From: Smittia aterrima
Taxonomy: Eukaryota; Arthropoda; Insecta; Diptera; Chironomidae
Direction: 5' to 3'
Length of the DNA: 64,000 bases
Assembly: GCA_033063855.1 (NCBI GenBank)
Contig: CP093831.1
Span: 28,210,001 to 28,274,000, forward strand
This document shows positions 46,942-60,500 of the stretch, one piece after another; position 1 is the first letter of the stretch; every line of letters starts with the position of its first letter. Below the pieces are notes generated by a model that worked only from the letters and a program-made list of their open reading frames with translations, was not told the origin of the DNA and did not search any database. The position numbers were made by a program, and so were the translations under genes.

Positions 46942-48336
46942 ATGAGTCGCCAGATTCCAATCAATAACTTTTTTGTGAATCTATCGCCGTCGATTAAATT
47001 AATTTCCTTCGTGACAGTGATCGGATATTTGCTTTCGTATTCAGAAACTGCTGTTCAGGTTAGTTGAATTGAATGAATGTCATAATGATAAAGATATTTA
47101 TTTATCTTTTGTCGATTAAGTCGCATCAAACATTTGCTGGATGTTCAATAATTTTTCTTTTGCTATTTTAGGCGTTGAGCGTTATTCCTGGAAATCTCTT
47201 GCCATCAACATTCGCAATATGGACTGCATTTACGTTTTGCTTCCTCGAAATTCACATTTGGGAAGTTCTAATCGATATTGTCTGCGTGACGCTTTGTCTG
47301 AAATTGATCGAACCGCTTTGGGATCAGATCCAAGTGATGACGTTTTTTGCTGTGGTAAATTTTAGTGTTGCTGTGCTTTCATCACTCTACTACTTAGGAC
47401 TTTATGCATTAACTAAAAACACGGAGATACTGTTCGATGTTAAAATACACGGACTTATCGGATTCCTTGCGGGTTTGTGTGTTGCTATAATGGCAATCAT
47501 GCCAAATCTTCTGATTGCAAGAACACCATTCGGAAATTTCACTAATAGGCAAGTTGTTTTATTTTGACGCATTGTAAGTTTCTTGTTAACAAGTTTTATT
47601 TCACAGAAATATTCCTCTTACGTTCATGGCAACGTCGATAGTACTTTGGGCATTAAACATCATTAGCGGAACGTACTCGGTGATGTTTTGCAGTGGCTTA
47701 ATCTCGTCGTTCATCTATTTACGATTTTACCAACGTCATGGAAACGGAATTCGGGGCACAAATGCAGAAAACTTTACATTTGCGAAGTAAGAATCATAAA
47801 TAGCTCTGCGATTGATAAATTATTGATAAAAAAATATTCTTTTTAGCTTTTTCCCGACAGTCATGCAGCCATCTGTTAATTTCCTTGTTAGTCCAATTTA
47901 TAAATTGAGCTTGAACATTGGACTTGTAAAGCATCAGCCCATTATTCCACTGAATCACTCTAGTTCGAGTGATCTACGATCACTTACCATGTCAATCTCA
48001 CCGTCCGATCAACAGGATAACGAACGACGAAGAGCAATCGCTTTGAAAGCGCTCAACGAACGATGGAAAGCACTCAATGCTGACCCGTCAAAATCTCAAT
48101 TACCAAAGTCCTTCCCACAAACGACAGTTGGAAAGCAGCAACCTTCACATCAGCACAATCAAGCTGGTTTCAGTCAACATGGTCACAGTCATGAGCGAAG
48201 AGTTATTCCTAAGTTTAATATTGATGAGATCATGAAACCAATTCCTATGCCTGCGCCTCCAGGGATGATGCCCAATGAAGCTCCATCAAGCAGCACTATA
48301 GGCTCAACTGATCCGCCCTCTTCGACGAACGATTGA
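46942..48336 (+). CDS. TMEM115 homologue (rhomboid-like Golgi membrane protein)
   Basis: Four coding exons, 46942-47058, 47172-47548, 47607-47786 and 47847-48336, give 387 residues. The N-terminal half is polytopic with about six spans, arranged as in the TMEM115/rhomboid-like family (VTVIGYLLSYS, FAIWTAFTFCFLEIHIWEV, LCLKLIEPLW, HGLIGFLAGLCVA, PLTFMATSIVLWAL). The catalytic rhomboid Ser/His pair is not seen. The C-terminal about 160 residues are soluble and proline-rich (PMPAPPGMMP). They contain RRRAIALKALNERWKAL, a helix also present in homologues. TMEM115 is a Golgi protein that interacts with the COG complex and affects retrograde transport and glycosylation. The second intron (47549-47606) begins with GC instead of GT. 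This is required: the nearest GT alternative shifts frame and reaches a stop. Confidence 0.92.
47549..47606 (+). other. GC-AG intron in the TMEM115 homologue
   Basis: The exon ends AAT-AG and the intron starts GCAAGT, the classic strong context for GC donors. It ends TTTCACAG. Joining the phase-2 exon end to the next base gives an Arg-Asn-Ile-Pro-Leu continuation typical of the family. Confidence 0.85.
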
Positions 48337-49436
48337 TAAGCGTTCCATTGTTTAAAGTATTTCATTCTTAATTAAAAAAAACCTTGAATAAAAAAATACT
48401 TTTTCTTTTTGATTATTTTTTAAAAAAAAATATAAATGAAGCCATTTGATTTAAAATTCGATGATTTGTAAATTTTTTCATGAGATAGTGACGTGTTGTT
48501 GTAAATAAAAGAGAGAAGATTAACTCCTTGTCTGTGTAATGACTAAAATATTTTCTCCTTCATGACTTCATTCAATGTGAACACATTTAATTTTTATTTT
48601 TATTAGACAAAAAATATCGTTTCATTATCAATAAATTGTTAATTTTTTAATGCGCTCGTTCAGCGGCGGTTACAAGTTCTCTTCCCTAGAAAGATCTGCG
48701 AGCTTGTCGAGAGGATCATGGAGAAAGGTTCGTTTTCCATTCTCCTCTCGACACACAAGCAAATGAAAAAATTATTATCCAATGACACATTCAATGATTT
48801 GATTTGTTGTGGTCTCCATTTAAAATGTTTCTTATTATCCTCAAATTTCCATGTTACAATATTTATCCAATTAAATATCCTTCTCGTTCTACGAATTCGC
48901 GATTGAAATGGGGGGAAAGCGAAATTATTCATTTACACAATTGCTACACAAACTTTTATTTTCCTTCGTCCACAATTAACGTCAAATATCTTTTTGTTTT
49001 AAAAACATTTTTCTTTTTAGGAAGGAAAAGACTTTAAAAGAGCAACATTTTATAAATCGCTTTTGCTTTTTTATAAGAGCGTCGAAACTAATTCAAATTA
49101 AATTGCAAGAATTTCCCTTTTGAGACTTTAAATGATATCAAAAAAAAAATTAAATCGCGATTTACATCGCACGGGTTAGTTCGATTAGTTCGAAAGAAAC
49201 GAAATTAGCTGCTGATCAAATAGAACTTTCATCTTTTTGAAACGATTGAATCGCGACGGGATTTTGTAAGTATTTACAATAAAAATATTTATGAAAGCTC
49301 GCCGTCGGAGCGTGGAAAGTAGAAGGGAAAAGCTTTTTTAAAGCCTACACGCGTCTTTTGATGAAAGTTGAACTCTGACTCTCGTATTAATGGATTTGAT
49401 GGCGTTGTTGATTTATTGTTTCGTTAATGAGTCGAT
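48337..49436. other. Intergenic region between convergent TMEM115 and EAAT genes
   Basis: Contains both 3' UTRs. The overlapping short frames at 48660-49037 on both strands are random AT-rich openings. Nothing else was seen. Confidence 0.5.
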
Positions 49437-52231
49437 TTATTCTTTCTCCTGACGAAGCTCTAACAGCTCATGAGGTTCTCCGTCTTCCTAATAGAGAGAA
49501 AGCAATTAGATGATTTATTGCAAAAGATAATAACTTGTCTCACCATCCGCATCGGATTTCCGGCTAACTCTCCCTTCGAGAGATGATCGACGATGATTGT
49601 ACCGAGTGCATCACACATCACGTTGATTGTGGTTCGGAATCGATCGCTAAAAATGTTTAAAGAATTTAATAAATCAACTCAGTGAGAAGACTTGAGACGA
49701 CTCACAGAAGCCAATCAACAGCGATGATGATTGTAACATCTTCAGCGGGCAAGCCGACAGTGTCGAGCACCATAACCATCGTAATCAAGCCAGCTTGTGG
49801 AATGCCAGCAGCACCAATTGAAGCAGCAGTTGCAGTGACACTAAATCATCTTATAAACTCATCAACTCATGATTGAATGCAAAGTTATTTACCTGACAGC
49901 AACAATGTGTCCGAAAGTAAGTGAAATGTTACGTAACTGAGCGATGAACAAAGCAGCGACAGCTTCATAAAGCGCAGTACCTGAGAAAATTAATTATTTT
50001 GATTAATAAATGAATCTCTCTCTCAAGTTGATTCGTAATAGTTTACCGTCCATGTTGATGGTCGCTCCAACGGGAATAACAAAACGAGTGACACGTGGAT
50101 CGATTCCCATGTTGTCGAGACAATTGATGGTGATTGGCATTGTCGCTGAGCTTGATCCAGTTCCAAAAGCTGTGGCCAGAACTTGAGACATCTTGAAAAC
50201 GTATCCGTAAGGAAGCTTTCGTACAACCATGAAAAATATAACAGCAATCGTTCCGAAGCCGTGGATGAAGAGACCGAAGAGAACGGTCATGAAATATTTT
50301 CCGAGTTGACCGATAACTTCTGCGAGTGATTCCATTTCGAGAATCTTGGCAGTGATCAAGAAGAAAACTCCGATTGGTGAAAGCCTGTGAAGGTTGAAGT
50401 GCCAAGATAGAGAAAGATCATTTCAAGTTTTGATTGATTTTTGAAGCTCACCAAATGACCCATCTTGTGATGATCATCATTGCTTCGCTCATAGCGACCA
50501 AGAAATCTTGAATTGGTTTGCCCTTCTCACGCATCTTTCCAATCGTTGCGCCAAGAATGACACTGAACATCACAAGTCCCAACACATTCATGCCTTCACG
50601 CCATTGTCCCTGGATCTTGAAGTTTTGTAATGGAACTGTGATTCGAAATGATTGAAGATTAGAAAAGTAATTGGAGAAAGAGAGAAACCAACACCTTCGC
50701 ATTCAACCATCAAAATGTTATTTCTCATCAACAATCTTAAAGATATCCAATCGTTTTTTATCTCGCATTTCATCTGTCGCGCTCAATGTTTTCCCCATCA
50801 AATGACAAAGCTCAGAAGTAGAGCGCTTCGCCCCAACGCAATCATTTGATTCGCGCGACCGATTTATCTCCAACAGCACACGATTTGCTGCTGCTTGGTT
50901 GATGTGCAATTGATATGGGAAAACATTGAGGATTTCCTCAATTACTTTGTTATACAATCGCAAGCAACACATCTGTTATCACCTCTCATCTTGTGTGTAA
51001 CAAAAATGCGATTGTTTCATTTTTACAAACGAGGGACAGGCTGCGAGTATGACGGGCTAAGCTTAAAGCAAACATTTCGCTGTAGCGTACACCAACCCGA
51101 ACTTATTAAAAATGAGAATGATTCGTTTTTTTTTGTTTTGCGATTAATAATGAATTTTTGTAACCAACAACACCACATGAGATCTGCAAGCGATGACAAC
51201 AACCAGTCGTTTCCTTCTTTCCTTTCCATTGCACTTCATCATCATCTGACGAAAGCGATTTTAATTATTTTTTGAAATTCACATTTAAGAAACTTTCTGA
51301 AAATTAAGTTCAAGCGAAGTCAAGTTTGATTATTTGTTGCGGTAGCTTTGGGCATGCCAATTGTTTAGCCCACACACCTGCATATCAAAATTAAATATCT
51401 AAAGCCTGATTTCAATGTTGAGAGCTCATCCGAGTCTCGAAAATAAATTTTGAAAGCATTGATCGCCTAACCTTCATTGCCTTGATAATCTTTGAGCTTA
51501 AACTTGCTCATGGTGAATTGGTTACGGTCGGTAGAAGACAACGAAGAGATTAAAAACTTCGTACCGTTACTCAATTCAGCTGTTACATTTGCTGGTGGCT
51601 CCAAGTGAGTTCTATACTGGAACATGGTCGCTTGAACGATGTTTGGTGGAAAGAGATTTCTGAAAAGATTCGATAAGCGACGAGAGATCATTCGAAGTCT
51701 CTCGACTCACCTCACTAAATCCAAAAGCGTGTCAGCAGTGAGAACGTCACGTGTTACTTTCTGCTCGTCTTTAAGATTGGTTTTATGTCCATCACCAGGT
51801 CTGATGACACTCACGAGAATGATGCCAAGGATGACTGCACAAACTGTCGTCGTGAAGTAATAGATAATCGATCTGTATGCAATTTTCTTTGATAGACTTA
51901 AGTCTAAAGCGCCAATAGCACTGGTAATCGATGAAACTATCAGTGGTACAATTAAACATTTCAGCATCCTTAAAAACAAATCACCGGGATATTGAATGTA
52001 CATAATTTCTCGTTCCGTCCATTGTGTGTCGGAATTTTTTAAGATAAGTCCAAATATCGTGCCACCTAATGACATTGAAAGGATTAAGCTCTGTAATCCT
52101 TAATCGAAGGAATTATCTCTCTTACCAATTACTCCAACGATTGTGACAATGGTGAGGAGATTTTCGCCAAGAACATTTCGACGATTGGCAGGCGGTCGCT
52201 CGTGATTCGAGCTTTGATTATTGGTCGACAT
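49437..52231 (-). CDS. Eaat1: Excitatory amino acid transporter (SLC1 family)
   Basis: Nine coding exons on the minus strand: 52231-52126, 52098-51711, 51659-51472, 50635-50452, 50384-50047, 49980-49893, 49840-49706, 49646-49544 and 49487-49437. All phases close, giving 526 residues. SLC1 hallmarks are RMLKCLIVPLIVSSI (TM2), LVRNLFPPNIVQAT, the large extracellular loop with two N-glycosylation sites (NVT, NGT), GMNVLGLVMFSVILG, the HP1 tip GTGSSSATMP, TM7 NMDGTALYEAVAALFIAQ, HP2 ASIGAAGIPQAGL, and TM8 DWLLDRFRTTINV. The TM8 Asp and Arg that hold the substrate amino and side-chain carboxyl groups are present, predicting acidic amino acid uptake. It clears synaptic glutamate with sodium/proton/potassium coupling, mainly in glia. 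Orthology to Eaat1 rather than Eaat2 is likely but not proven. Confidence 0.93.
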
Positions 52232-54024
52232 TGTTTGATCCGTAAAGCTAGATAAAAATTATTGTCTTCTGTTGCTGCACAATTCCGTCGTCAAACCTTC
52301 CAGGGGAGTGGAAAAACCCTAAAAGGAACAGGAAACGAGAGTCTCATAAATTTTAATCCCATTCACTTAATGGACTCATAATCGAATATTAGTTCTTCAT
52401 CCGGTCTCATCATCCCACAGCGACGGAAGATAATGGATTTGCTTCAAATTATCTCAAAGGATTTGCTCATCTTGAGCAACTTTTTTTTGCCTTTTTTCAT
52501 TAATCAGTAGCCACCCTTATCGCCCAGGAATCTTCGAAGCATAAAAGTTACCGCAAAACAATCAAAATTAGGCGAAGCTCGAAGATATTTAATTAGGAAG
52601 TGGCGAAAGAAATTTATCTCAATTTAGAAGTTTTCCTTCATTACCAAACGAAACAGATTTTTTCTCCATAAATTGAAACCACAAAGATTTCGCTCGCATG
52701 AAATATTTGCTCGAATCATTGACTTTGTCGTGTTTGACGAGCACTTGAGCTTCTTTCTACTCGAATAGATTCAGAGCGTGGCATATTCGAATGAGCTTTT
52801 ACTAAAACTTTATATTTTCATCATTGAGACATCAGCAAAGCTTCACATTTAGATTTTCCTTCCCTTCCTTTCCCTGTTCTGTTTGCTTCGTCGCTTTTCG
52901 ACGGGTTTTCTTCTGGAGATTCGCTTTGTTGTTGTTTACTTTCTGCCGTTTGTTAATGCCTAATATGTGCGAAGAGCTTCGTTCCGCATCAATTTCTCTC
53001 CTTCCTCGTCAATTTTAACTTTGATTTCTCTTAAGAGCTTTTTGGGGTGGGGAGCAGGAGAGCGAGAGTGTTGTTCTCCGAACATTGACATCAATCGAGT
53101 GGTTTCGTCTTATTAAGTAAAAAGATATTACAAAGCTTCCGATTCATTGTTTGATTTCATTAAACGCTTTTTCGTCTTTTCAAAATAAAAGCGAGGAGAA
53201 AATGTTTTCATCCGGATCATTTAATTTCAACCGATTACATCACTTTACACTTCAGCTCAATGTCTTGGTCTTATGCCATTACTAGGAGATTTCTTTTTCT
53301 GTCATTTGCCTGAGATTTTCTATTATCATTGTCATCGTAAGCGATTTTTTTTTGTTTTCCCTCCTCTGGAAGCAAACCGCCCTCGCTTATGATGCTAAAT
53401 AGCACAATTACACAATATCCAAGAGCGAAACTGACAGTAAATATAAAATGGCGCATTATTGTTATGTAAATTGAAGGGAAAGAGGAAAAGATTAAGGACG
53501 ACAAAGACACGAAGACGATTACCACTAGAATGGAACAAAACGGTGAATTAAATTGAATTTTATTTAAATTCAACAAATCCCTTTCCCGTCACAATGAATT
53601 ATTTGTAAAGGAGTCCGTCGATGGACGGAGAAGGTCAGAACTTGCGATGTTGATATTGTCGCTGTTGAACTGTAAATTTTCATTTGCCCGAGGACTTCTC
53701 TCGACGAAGGAGAAGAATTTCTCGCCCTTTATTGCAAAAACGATTTCGTCCTACGCTCTTTATTGCTTTGTTTTGTTATAAGAAACGTAGAAACCTCGAG
53801 CATGTCACATCCGATTGCTTCACTTTCTTTCTTATTAAAGCAGCCTCGAGTGACAATAACTGCTACACACATTTCACGAGAAGCATTTTATCCTTTCTCG
53901 AATCAAAATTGCCGATTTCTTTTCGGGCTTCGAGTTTGTTTTTTCATGTGACAAATTGTTTGAAAGTCGAATTGTAAGGGAAAACTTTGAAAGTAGGGAA
54001 ATACGTTTTGAAAGGAGAAGGAAT

Positions 54025-54076
54025 TTTATTATATTATATATAATATAATAAATAATATAATATAATATAATAAAAT
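54025..54076. repeat. AT-only dyad repeat
   Basis: About 50 bp of TTATTATATTATATATAATATAATAAATAATAT-like sequence, given here only in outline: repeated TATAATA units around a central TATATATA that form a long imperfect palindrome. Confidence 0.7.
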
Positions 54077-57000
54077 ATTGAAGGAAGTTGCACTTGAGAG
54101 TTTCTTTTCTGAGAAATATTTTATTGCAAACTTTGCTTGGCGAGTCATCGCTACTGACAAATTTGACGACTCAAACTGAGTCATTGATATTTATTTTACA
54201 AGCGAGAGAACCTTGTTGTGGTTCTCTTACACAAATGCTTACAAACTCATCCTTTGAAGTTCGTTAAATCGTCTGAAGCAAACGTAAATCATTAGAATGA
54301 ATAAATTTTGAGTGTCAGCTGCCAAAATAAATTCGCAGAGTCATCTGAGCGAAATTTTTCACTTGATCATTAAAATGAGACGATATGTAAGTATCTTAGA
54401 GGTAGAGCCGTGTAATGCTCGATATTTCAAGTGTAAAGTAAAGCGATTCAATATTTCACGAGTGAACGTGTCGCTCCAGCCATAAAATCATATTTGCATC
54501 ATCGCTGAGGTTTCGAAACGCAAAGCAAAGTGGGCGCAAGTTCATTTGTTTCATCACGAATGTGCTACAATTGAGTTAAATTACAAACAGCGATGCGTTC
54601 GCTCTTAGCATGAGACTTCAGTGAATGTAAATAAATTGATACGAATGTCAAGTATCAATCATTGCTCTTTCAATTTTACTTCTGTCACCTCTTGAAATTG
54701 CAACTCTACAATTTAAGATTTTTGTTTATTTGCGGCTTGCTGCATGTTGGCGTTAATTTCATTCTCTCCCTCTCACTTTTGTGCTCGCAAATATTTGCGA
54801 CGACATGTGCTAATGATATTCAATGCAAAGTCGTCGAGCAGTCAAATAGAGAATCCAACAGGTTCGACGGATTTAAATGAGCAAATAAAGAGCATTTTAA
54901 CGCGAGTCAACAAAGTTATTATAGTCGCAAACATCGCAGTATTTCGCACCTGCGATGTCTGAAGCATTGATCGATCATTCAATTAATTCCGACCTTGAAC
55001 TTCCGAATCGATACATCAAGTCTTGATTTCTTTTCATTCAAACCAGAATATTACATTTCAAGAACTGCGATTGACTTCTTAAATTAGACGAGAAGCTGAG
55101 CTATTAAATGAAACGACGAGAAAATCTCTTCTTACGATGTTTTCATCTTTTTTACAATTTCCACAAGAGACACAAACGAAACTTGAGTTTTAAATAAGAA
55201 ATAAGAAAGCGACTGTGGGACATGAGACGAACGATCAACACGTGTGAGAGTAGCTTCAAACTGTTCGACGCACTAAATTATTTTCGTTTTATTGTTTACC
55301 GCAACGTTTGATATTGAAAAATCTTCGCAGAGTTCTGTGCTCATAATTTAAACCTAGTTTGTAGTCTACTCGACTTGAAGGAGATAACGCAGTGACATGT
55401 TGACTATTTGTTTTGAAACTCTACCACCTTCAGTTATCTAACAAAACTGTTCAGAAGACGCGCTGTCAACAAAATATTTTGATAAGAAAACGAATCGCGG
55501 TTTCATGTTGATTTCCATTCCGATCACGAAGAGGCGGAGAGAAAAGGAGTAAACGCTGTGAATTATTATTAAAGGAGAAGTTCAAATGGAAGTAAAATTT
55601 ATCTGACGAATGACACGTGACGAGAAAATATTTAAATCTGTTTTCGCACATCATGAGACAATCGTCAAGTTTGTCACAGGAAAGTTTTTTGTAAAATCTT
55701 TAAAGCGATTACATCAAGCAACGAGACCTTGCGACTGTTCTTGAGCGACGCGCAGTTTATGCAAATGAATGAAATGTCGCGACATCAATCCAAATCCCTT
55801 CACGAAACTCTTCGCAACAAACTTTTGTACATGAACATTCTTTAAAAATGATTTTTGCCACAGCACGTTCTATCTACGTTGACGAAAGTGAAAAACACCA
55901 GACGATTTCAAAATGAGCCCGAGCATCTCAATCAGTCTTTGTATTCTCCGAAAGCGATAAACTTGTAGCAATAAAAAGTCTTTAATGTCTTCGTAAAGAT
56001 CGAAGAGCGTTCTTGAGAGTTTCATCTCACTTTTGTTTTGTGCAGAATCCACTTTCAGTTGTCGAGTGCCTCAAACAGCTGATATTGAAAAGTAGAGATT
56101 TCTGTTTGCTAAAGCATAAAATTAGACTTTCTGACGAGGGAGTTTGTCAAGCTCTCATGTCTTGGAGATCCAATGAAAGTCGAAATGAAATTCAATTTAA
56201 GGGCACTCGTCAACATTCCGCAATAAAATTTGAACTCGTAATCTAAAGTTGCCGAAATAAATTATTTATACGACCAGACCTTATCGGGGCCTGACAGTCC
56301 GCAAATTAAGAACTTCGCTTTTCGTCGATTATGGAATTCGTTTGAGATCAAAACATTTTTTTTTTCGATGTCGCTCGCTTATTTGCTACGGCTAAGCTGA
56401 TGGATGTGTAGGTCACACGACCTTTTCTGTCTTCTTATTCATTCCACGAACGAGTTTTAAAGTCGCAACTTAGTTCGTCTCAGTTGAAGATATCAATGAT
56501 TGGACCTGACTGAACTTCAAAGAAGAAATAATTGAGTTTTACTTTGCAGAGTTGCCATGGAGAAAATTGTTATCTCGAAAGTTGCAGTATCGCTTTACTC
56601 AGATGGATGACGGTGATGTCCAATGGGAAAAAGCTTTCAAGCGAAAGAGCTGCGAGGCAAAAACGAAATTACAAAGTAAAGAGAATCTTCTCATAAATTG
56701 GAAGCGAGGCTGAGTTGCGAAATAAAATCATCAAATGGAAATGTTTGTCATCAGGAATTACGACTAGCTCTGTCCGTGTATTTGTGATTTCAAAGCATCA
56801 TTCGACTGATCACCCTTTCAATTAGAACTCGTTGTTGATTCTCGATTACCCTCAATGCTTCCACTCAAAGTTCTTAGTAAAAGGAAGTTCATCTATTTCA
56901 ACTTAAAGTCAAAGCTTTCGCAGTCACACTTGAGCCTCGGGAATTCACAGCTCCAAAAAAAAAAAGGTTTCTGCTTCATCAACTCCAATTAAGAGTTGGT

Positions 57001-57519
57001 TAAACTCAACGGATGGGTTCATGTTAATGATGTTGATATTTCTGCTGCTTCGTCGCTCATCTCTCAATTCAAAGAGCGTCAACTTTTCGATTTTTCACCC
57101 TCGAACTCGAGCAATAAATAAAATTAAAAATAAAAGCTTTTAAGGAAAATCTCGGCTCGAAAGTGATGTGAATTGGAAAAGTTTGTTCGTGGGAGGGAAG
57201 CTCTCGTATGTCGATGATGCAGAATGTTTATAATTCAATTTCTTCTTTTACACAGAACAGTTTGTCGTAGTCTTCGACGGCAAAGCCAGGACGGGAGGGA
57301 AAGTGAAAACGAGCAATAATATGGAAAACGTTTTTCCCTCTCGCGCCTCCATCAAGTGTCTAATTTTCACACTTCTCTCGACATCATCTCTCGTCCCAAG
57401 AAGCTTTTCGCGCATTAAACACCAGAAAGCCATCACGGTCTAAGCATTTTAAACTCCTTAATTCCATTATTTGTTGCTTTTAATTTAGTTAATGTAGAGT
57501 TTTAGAACTGAAGGCTCTA

Positions 57520-57574
57520 TTTTTTATTTATTATATATTTATTATATATTTAATATATATTATATATATAATAT
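57520..57574. repeat. AT-only dyad repeat
   Basis: About 55 bp of A and T only, with repeated TTTATTATATA units followed by TATATTATATATATAATATT. It is similar in length and build to the tracts at 40441 and 54025. Confidence 0.7.
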
Positions 57575-60500
57575 TACAACAGAAACTTCAGAGTAAGTTT
57601 GAGTAAGTTTTGTTTTCTGAATTGAAGAGGATTCTCCTCTGAAACTGACACAAAGTGTGTTCAACTAGACATTCAACAGTTCTCTTTTCCAAAAGCTTTT
57701 TCCAACTTTTATTCGATTTCCTTTCCATTAATTTTCATCAGAAGCAGATTTTCTGCTTTCAAATTTATCGTTTCTTCGGCGAGAAGTTGTTCTCGCTTTA
57801 AACTTGATTTCTCTTTTTTCTTTTTCGCCTTCAGTGCCATTCAATTCAATTGTAAAAGAATGGGAAAGGGGATGGCAGGGTGAAGAATGATGAGTCGAAG
57901 ATATAAAAATGCGATGTAGAATTACTTTTATGATTTCGATGAGGAAAAAAAATTCTTCTTCGCAATTGATAAGATAAGAAAAATCGTGAGATGATTTTCG
58001 CTTTTTCCATTTCGTCGTTCTGTGCGAGCGATGCGAAGGGAAAAGTGAAAAATCATCGAAGATATGTCAATAATGAGCCAAGGAAGTTTAATCATTGGGA
58101 GTCTTAATTCATCTTTTCCTTCTCTGACAAAAGATTGCTTTGTTGACAAGGCAAACCATAGAAAGAAGCGCTTCATGCTTTAGGCATAGACTTCAAGTTC
58201 GCGGGGGTGTGATCATGAGTTCCGTAAAGTTTACTGATTAATGCTCATGAAAAAATAACGAATCTTGATGTTGCCATATCATTTCACTTTCAAAACGAAA
58301 GAAATCGTAAATTCTTATTTTTCTGGAGAAAAAAAATTAAATCGAAAAAGCTCAATTTGCATAATTTTATGGGCTTGAAGAACCTGAGAGATAAAAACTT
58401 TGAAATTAGCAAATTTATCCGATTAATTATTTATTTTCTTCTTCCTTTTAATGTTCTGTAAAATTTGATTCGCTTTTCGAAAAAAATTAAGAGAAAACTT
58501 TGGCAACGATTCAATAAAGTTTAGAAGTTTAAAACTAAAATTATTTTTTATTGAACTTTTTTTTTGCGGAATCTTAGAAGAATTTAATTCTTCTAGAGCC
58601 TTCCACTTACTTCAATTTCAATTCTCTCCGCGAAGATTATTAAATTCCTTTTCGCTGAATATTTAATTCTGTTTTGTTTACTCCTCGCTTTTCATCGACT
58701 ATTGCCACTCAATGGAACCGTTTAAAATCCAGTTTAATCTTCACTCTCCTCCGCTTATTTCTCACTTCTTCTTCTTCTTCTTTTATGATCCCGAAGGGCC
58801 CTTTAAGCCACCAACTTCAACTTCACATAAACTCAAACTTTCTATTTGAATTTAAATCGCCAACATCTTTCTCCCGTCACAAGCAAAATATTTCCCAAAA
58901 ATCGCTCAACAATTGCGACCTGTTACCGCGACTTTATTCGCGAACTGAATGATCCGAATGATGAGAACACAATTGCACAATTATTAGTTGCAGAAAGATC
59001 TCTGCTCACAGAGTATAAAAATCACCAACTGTCGTGTGCTTGCCGCTTCTCTCGTTCCACCGAGGGTTTCTTATTCGCTCGACAGAATCAACGATACTGA
59101 AACGCTCGAATAGAATATTTTTTTCTTTTTGGGAAATGCGACTCGGCTGGTTTTCTCGATTGATATGATTCTCATTTGTTGCTGAATGGAAAGATGTTTG
59201 TGTGAGTTCGACTCGTTTGTTCGGCAGTCGTGCCAGTGAAGTGCGCAGACGCTTCATCATGCATTTAAGCAGCTTTTTTCTGTAATCTGCACAGCTTCCT
59301 TATCAAAGGAGCTTTCAAAGAGGGAAAAGTTTATCGATGATGTGAGGAAAATATTTTTCAAAAGAAATCCGACTACGTCGCTGTCGACCAATACTTGGAA
59401 CGTGCCTCATGTTGAGAACGAAACACCGCGAATATCATCAGTAATTACGATTTCAGAACACTCACTCGTGAGCTGCAATGAGCGGACGAGTGAGTGATTG
59501 TGTATGTAAACGAGCGGAGAGTCTAATAAAGATGTAAGTCACGTAACAAATGGAGTGGTAAGGAATTTACAAACTAATTTCCATCAATGATCTTCTACTT
59601 AATCCAAGATGATGATGATGATGTTGTTAAGGAGGGAAAAAGAAAAATCTCAAGAGATTTACAACTCATGAGTTCTTTTACTCTCAACTTCAGCCTTTTT
59701 ATTTCCCCGAAGTGCAAGAGAAGAACGAATCGACAAGCAACAAGTGCTAGGCGAATGGGGGAAGGCTTATTGCGATGAGGTGGGTGAGGAAAGTTCTCGT
59801 TTCATCAACTGCTCTTCGATGCGACTTGTTTCTTTTTCCCCGGGATGGATTTTCTCATTAAGATCCAAACGGAAAATGACGAATCGATGTTTTCGATTAA
59901 TGAGAATTTTCCTCGCATGAAAATAAAAGTGAAAACTTCTTTTTTCCTGATTGCCTGTTGATTACTTTGTGAGTACATGAATTTATCGTTTAGTTTATCT
60001 CTCAAATCGGGATCATGTTGATCAAAAGTTTATTTTCTTTTAAAAGCTGAAAAGCTTCTTCTTTGACATAAATCTCTGTCATCAACGCCGGAAGAAAAAT
60101 GTTTTCGCATTTCGCACATTTTATTTTATCGTGGCTTCTATTTTTCAAATACTTTCCCGAATGACTTTAGTGTCTCAATCCGAAAATACAAAATACGACA
60201 AACATGAGAGACTTTCTTCTTTCGACGGAAAAACTCTCGTGTCTTGTCGTCTCCTTTCGTCATCTATCACTTCGATGGCTGTTTCGTCTCGCATCGGTTT
60301 GTTTGAAACGTAGAAGAGATCAACGAAGCTTCGAATTGAGATTTTCATCGATGAAACTCATGGGAACTAAATGTTTTGCCACCAACGCCAAAGCAACGAC
60401 GACAGAGATTTTCGCTACACATCCACACACATCATCAAAATTGACATGATCCGGTATTGTAATGATAGATTAAATCAAGAACAGCTTGTTTGGGGAGCCA

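Noticed and set aside
47557..47606. GT donor just inside the TMEM115 second intron
   Set aside because: Using it puts the next exon in a frame that soon meets a stop codon. The GC donor keeps the conserved protein.
50588..51275. Open frames on both strands inside the largest EAAT intron
   Set aside because: They overlap each other and fall in an intron bounded by phase-matched transporter exons.
53620..53645. A TGGACGGAGAA stretch matching the first bases of miR-184
   Set aside because: The match stops after 11 bases, and the only fold is a six-base inverted repeat, not a miRNA hairpin.
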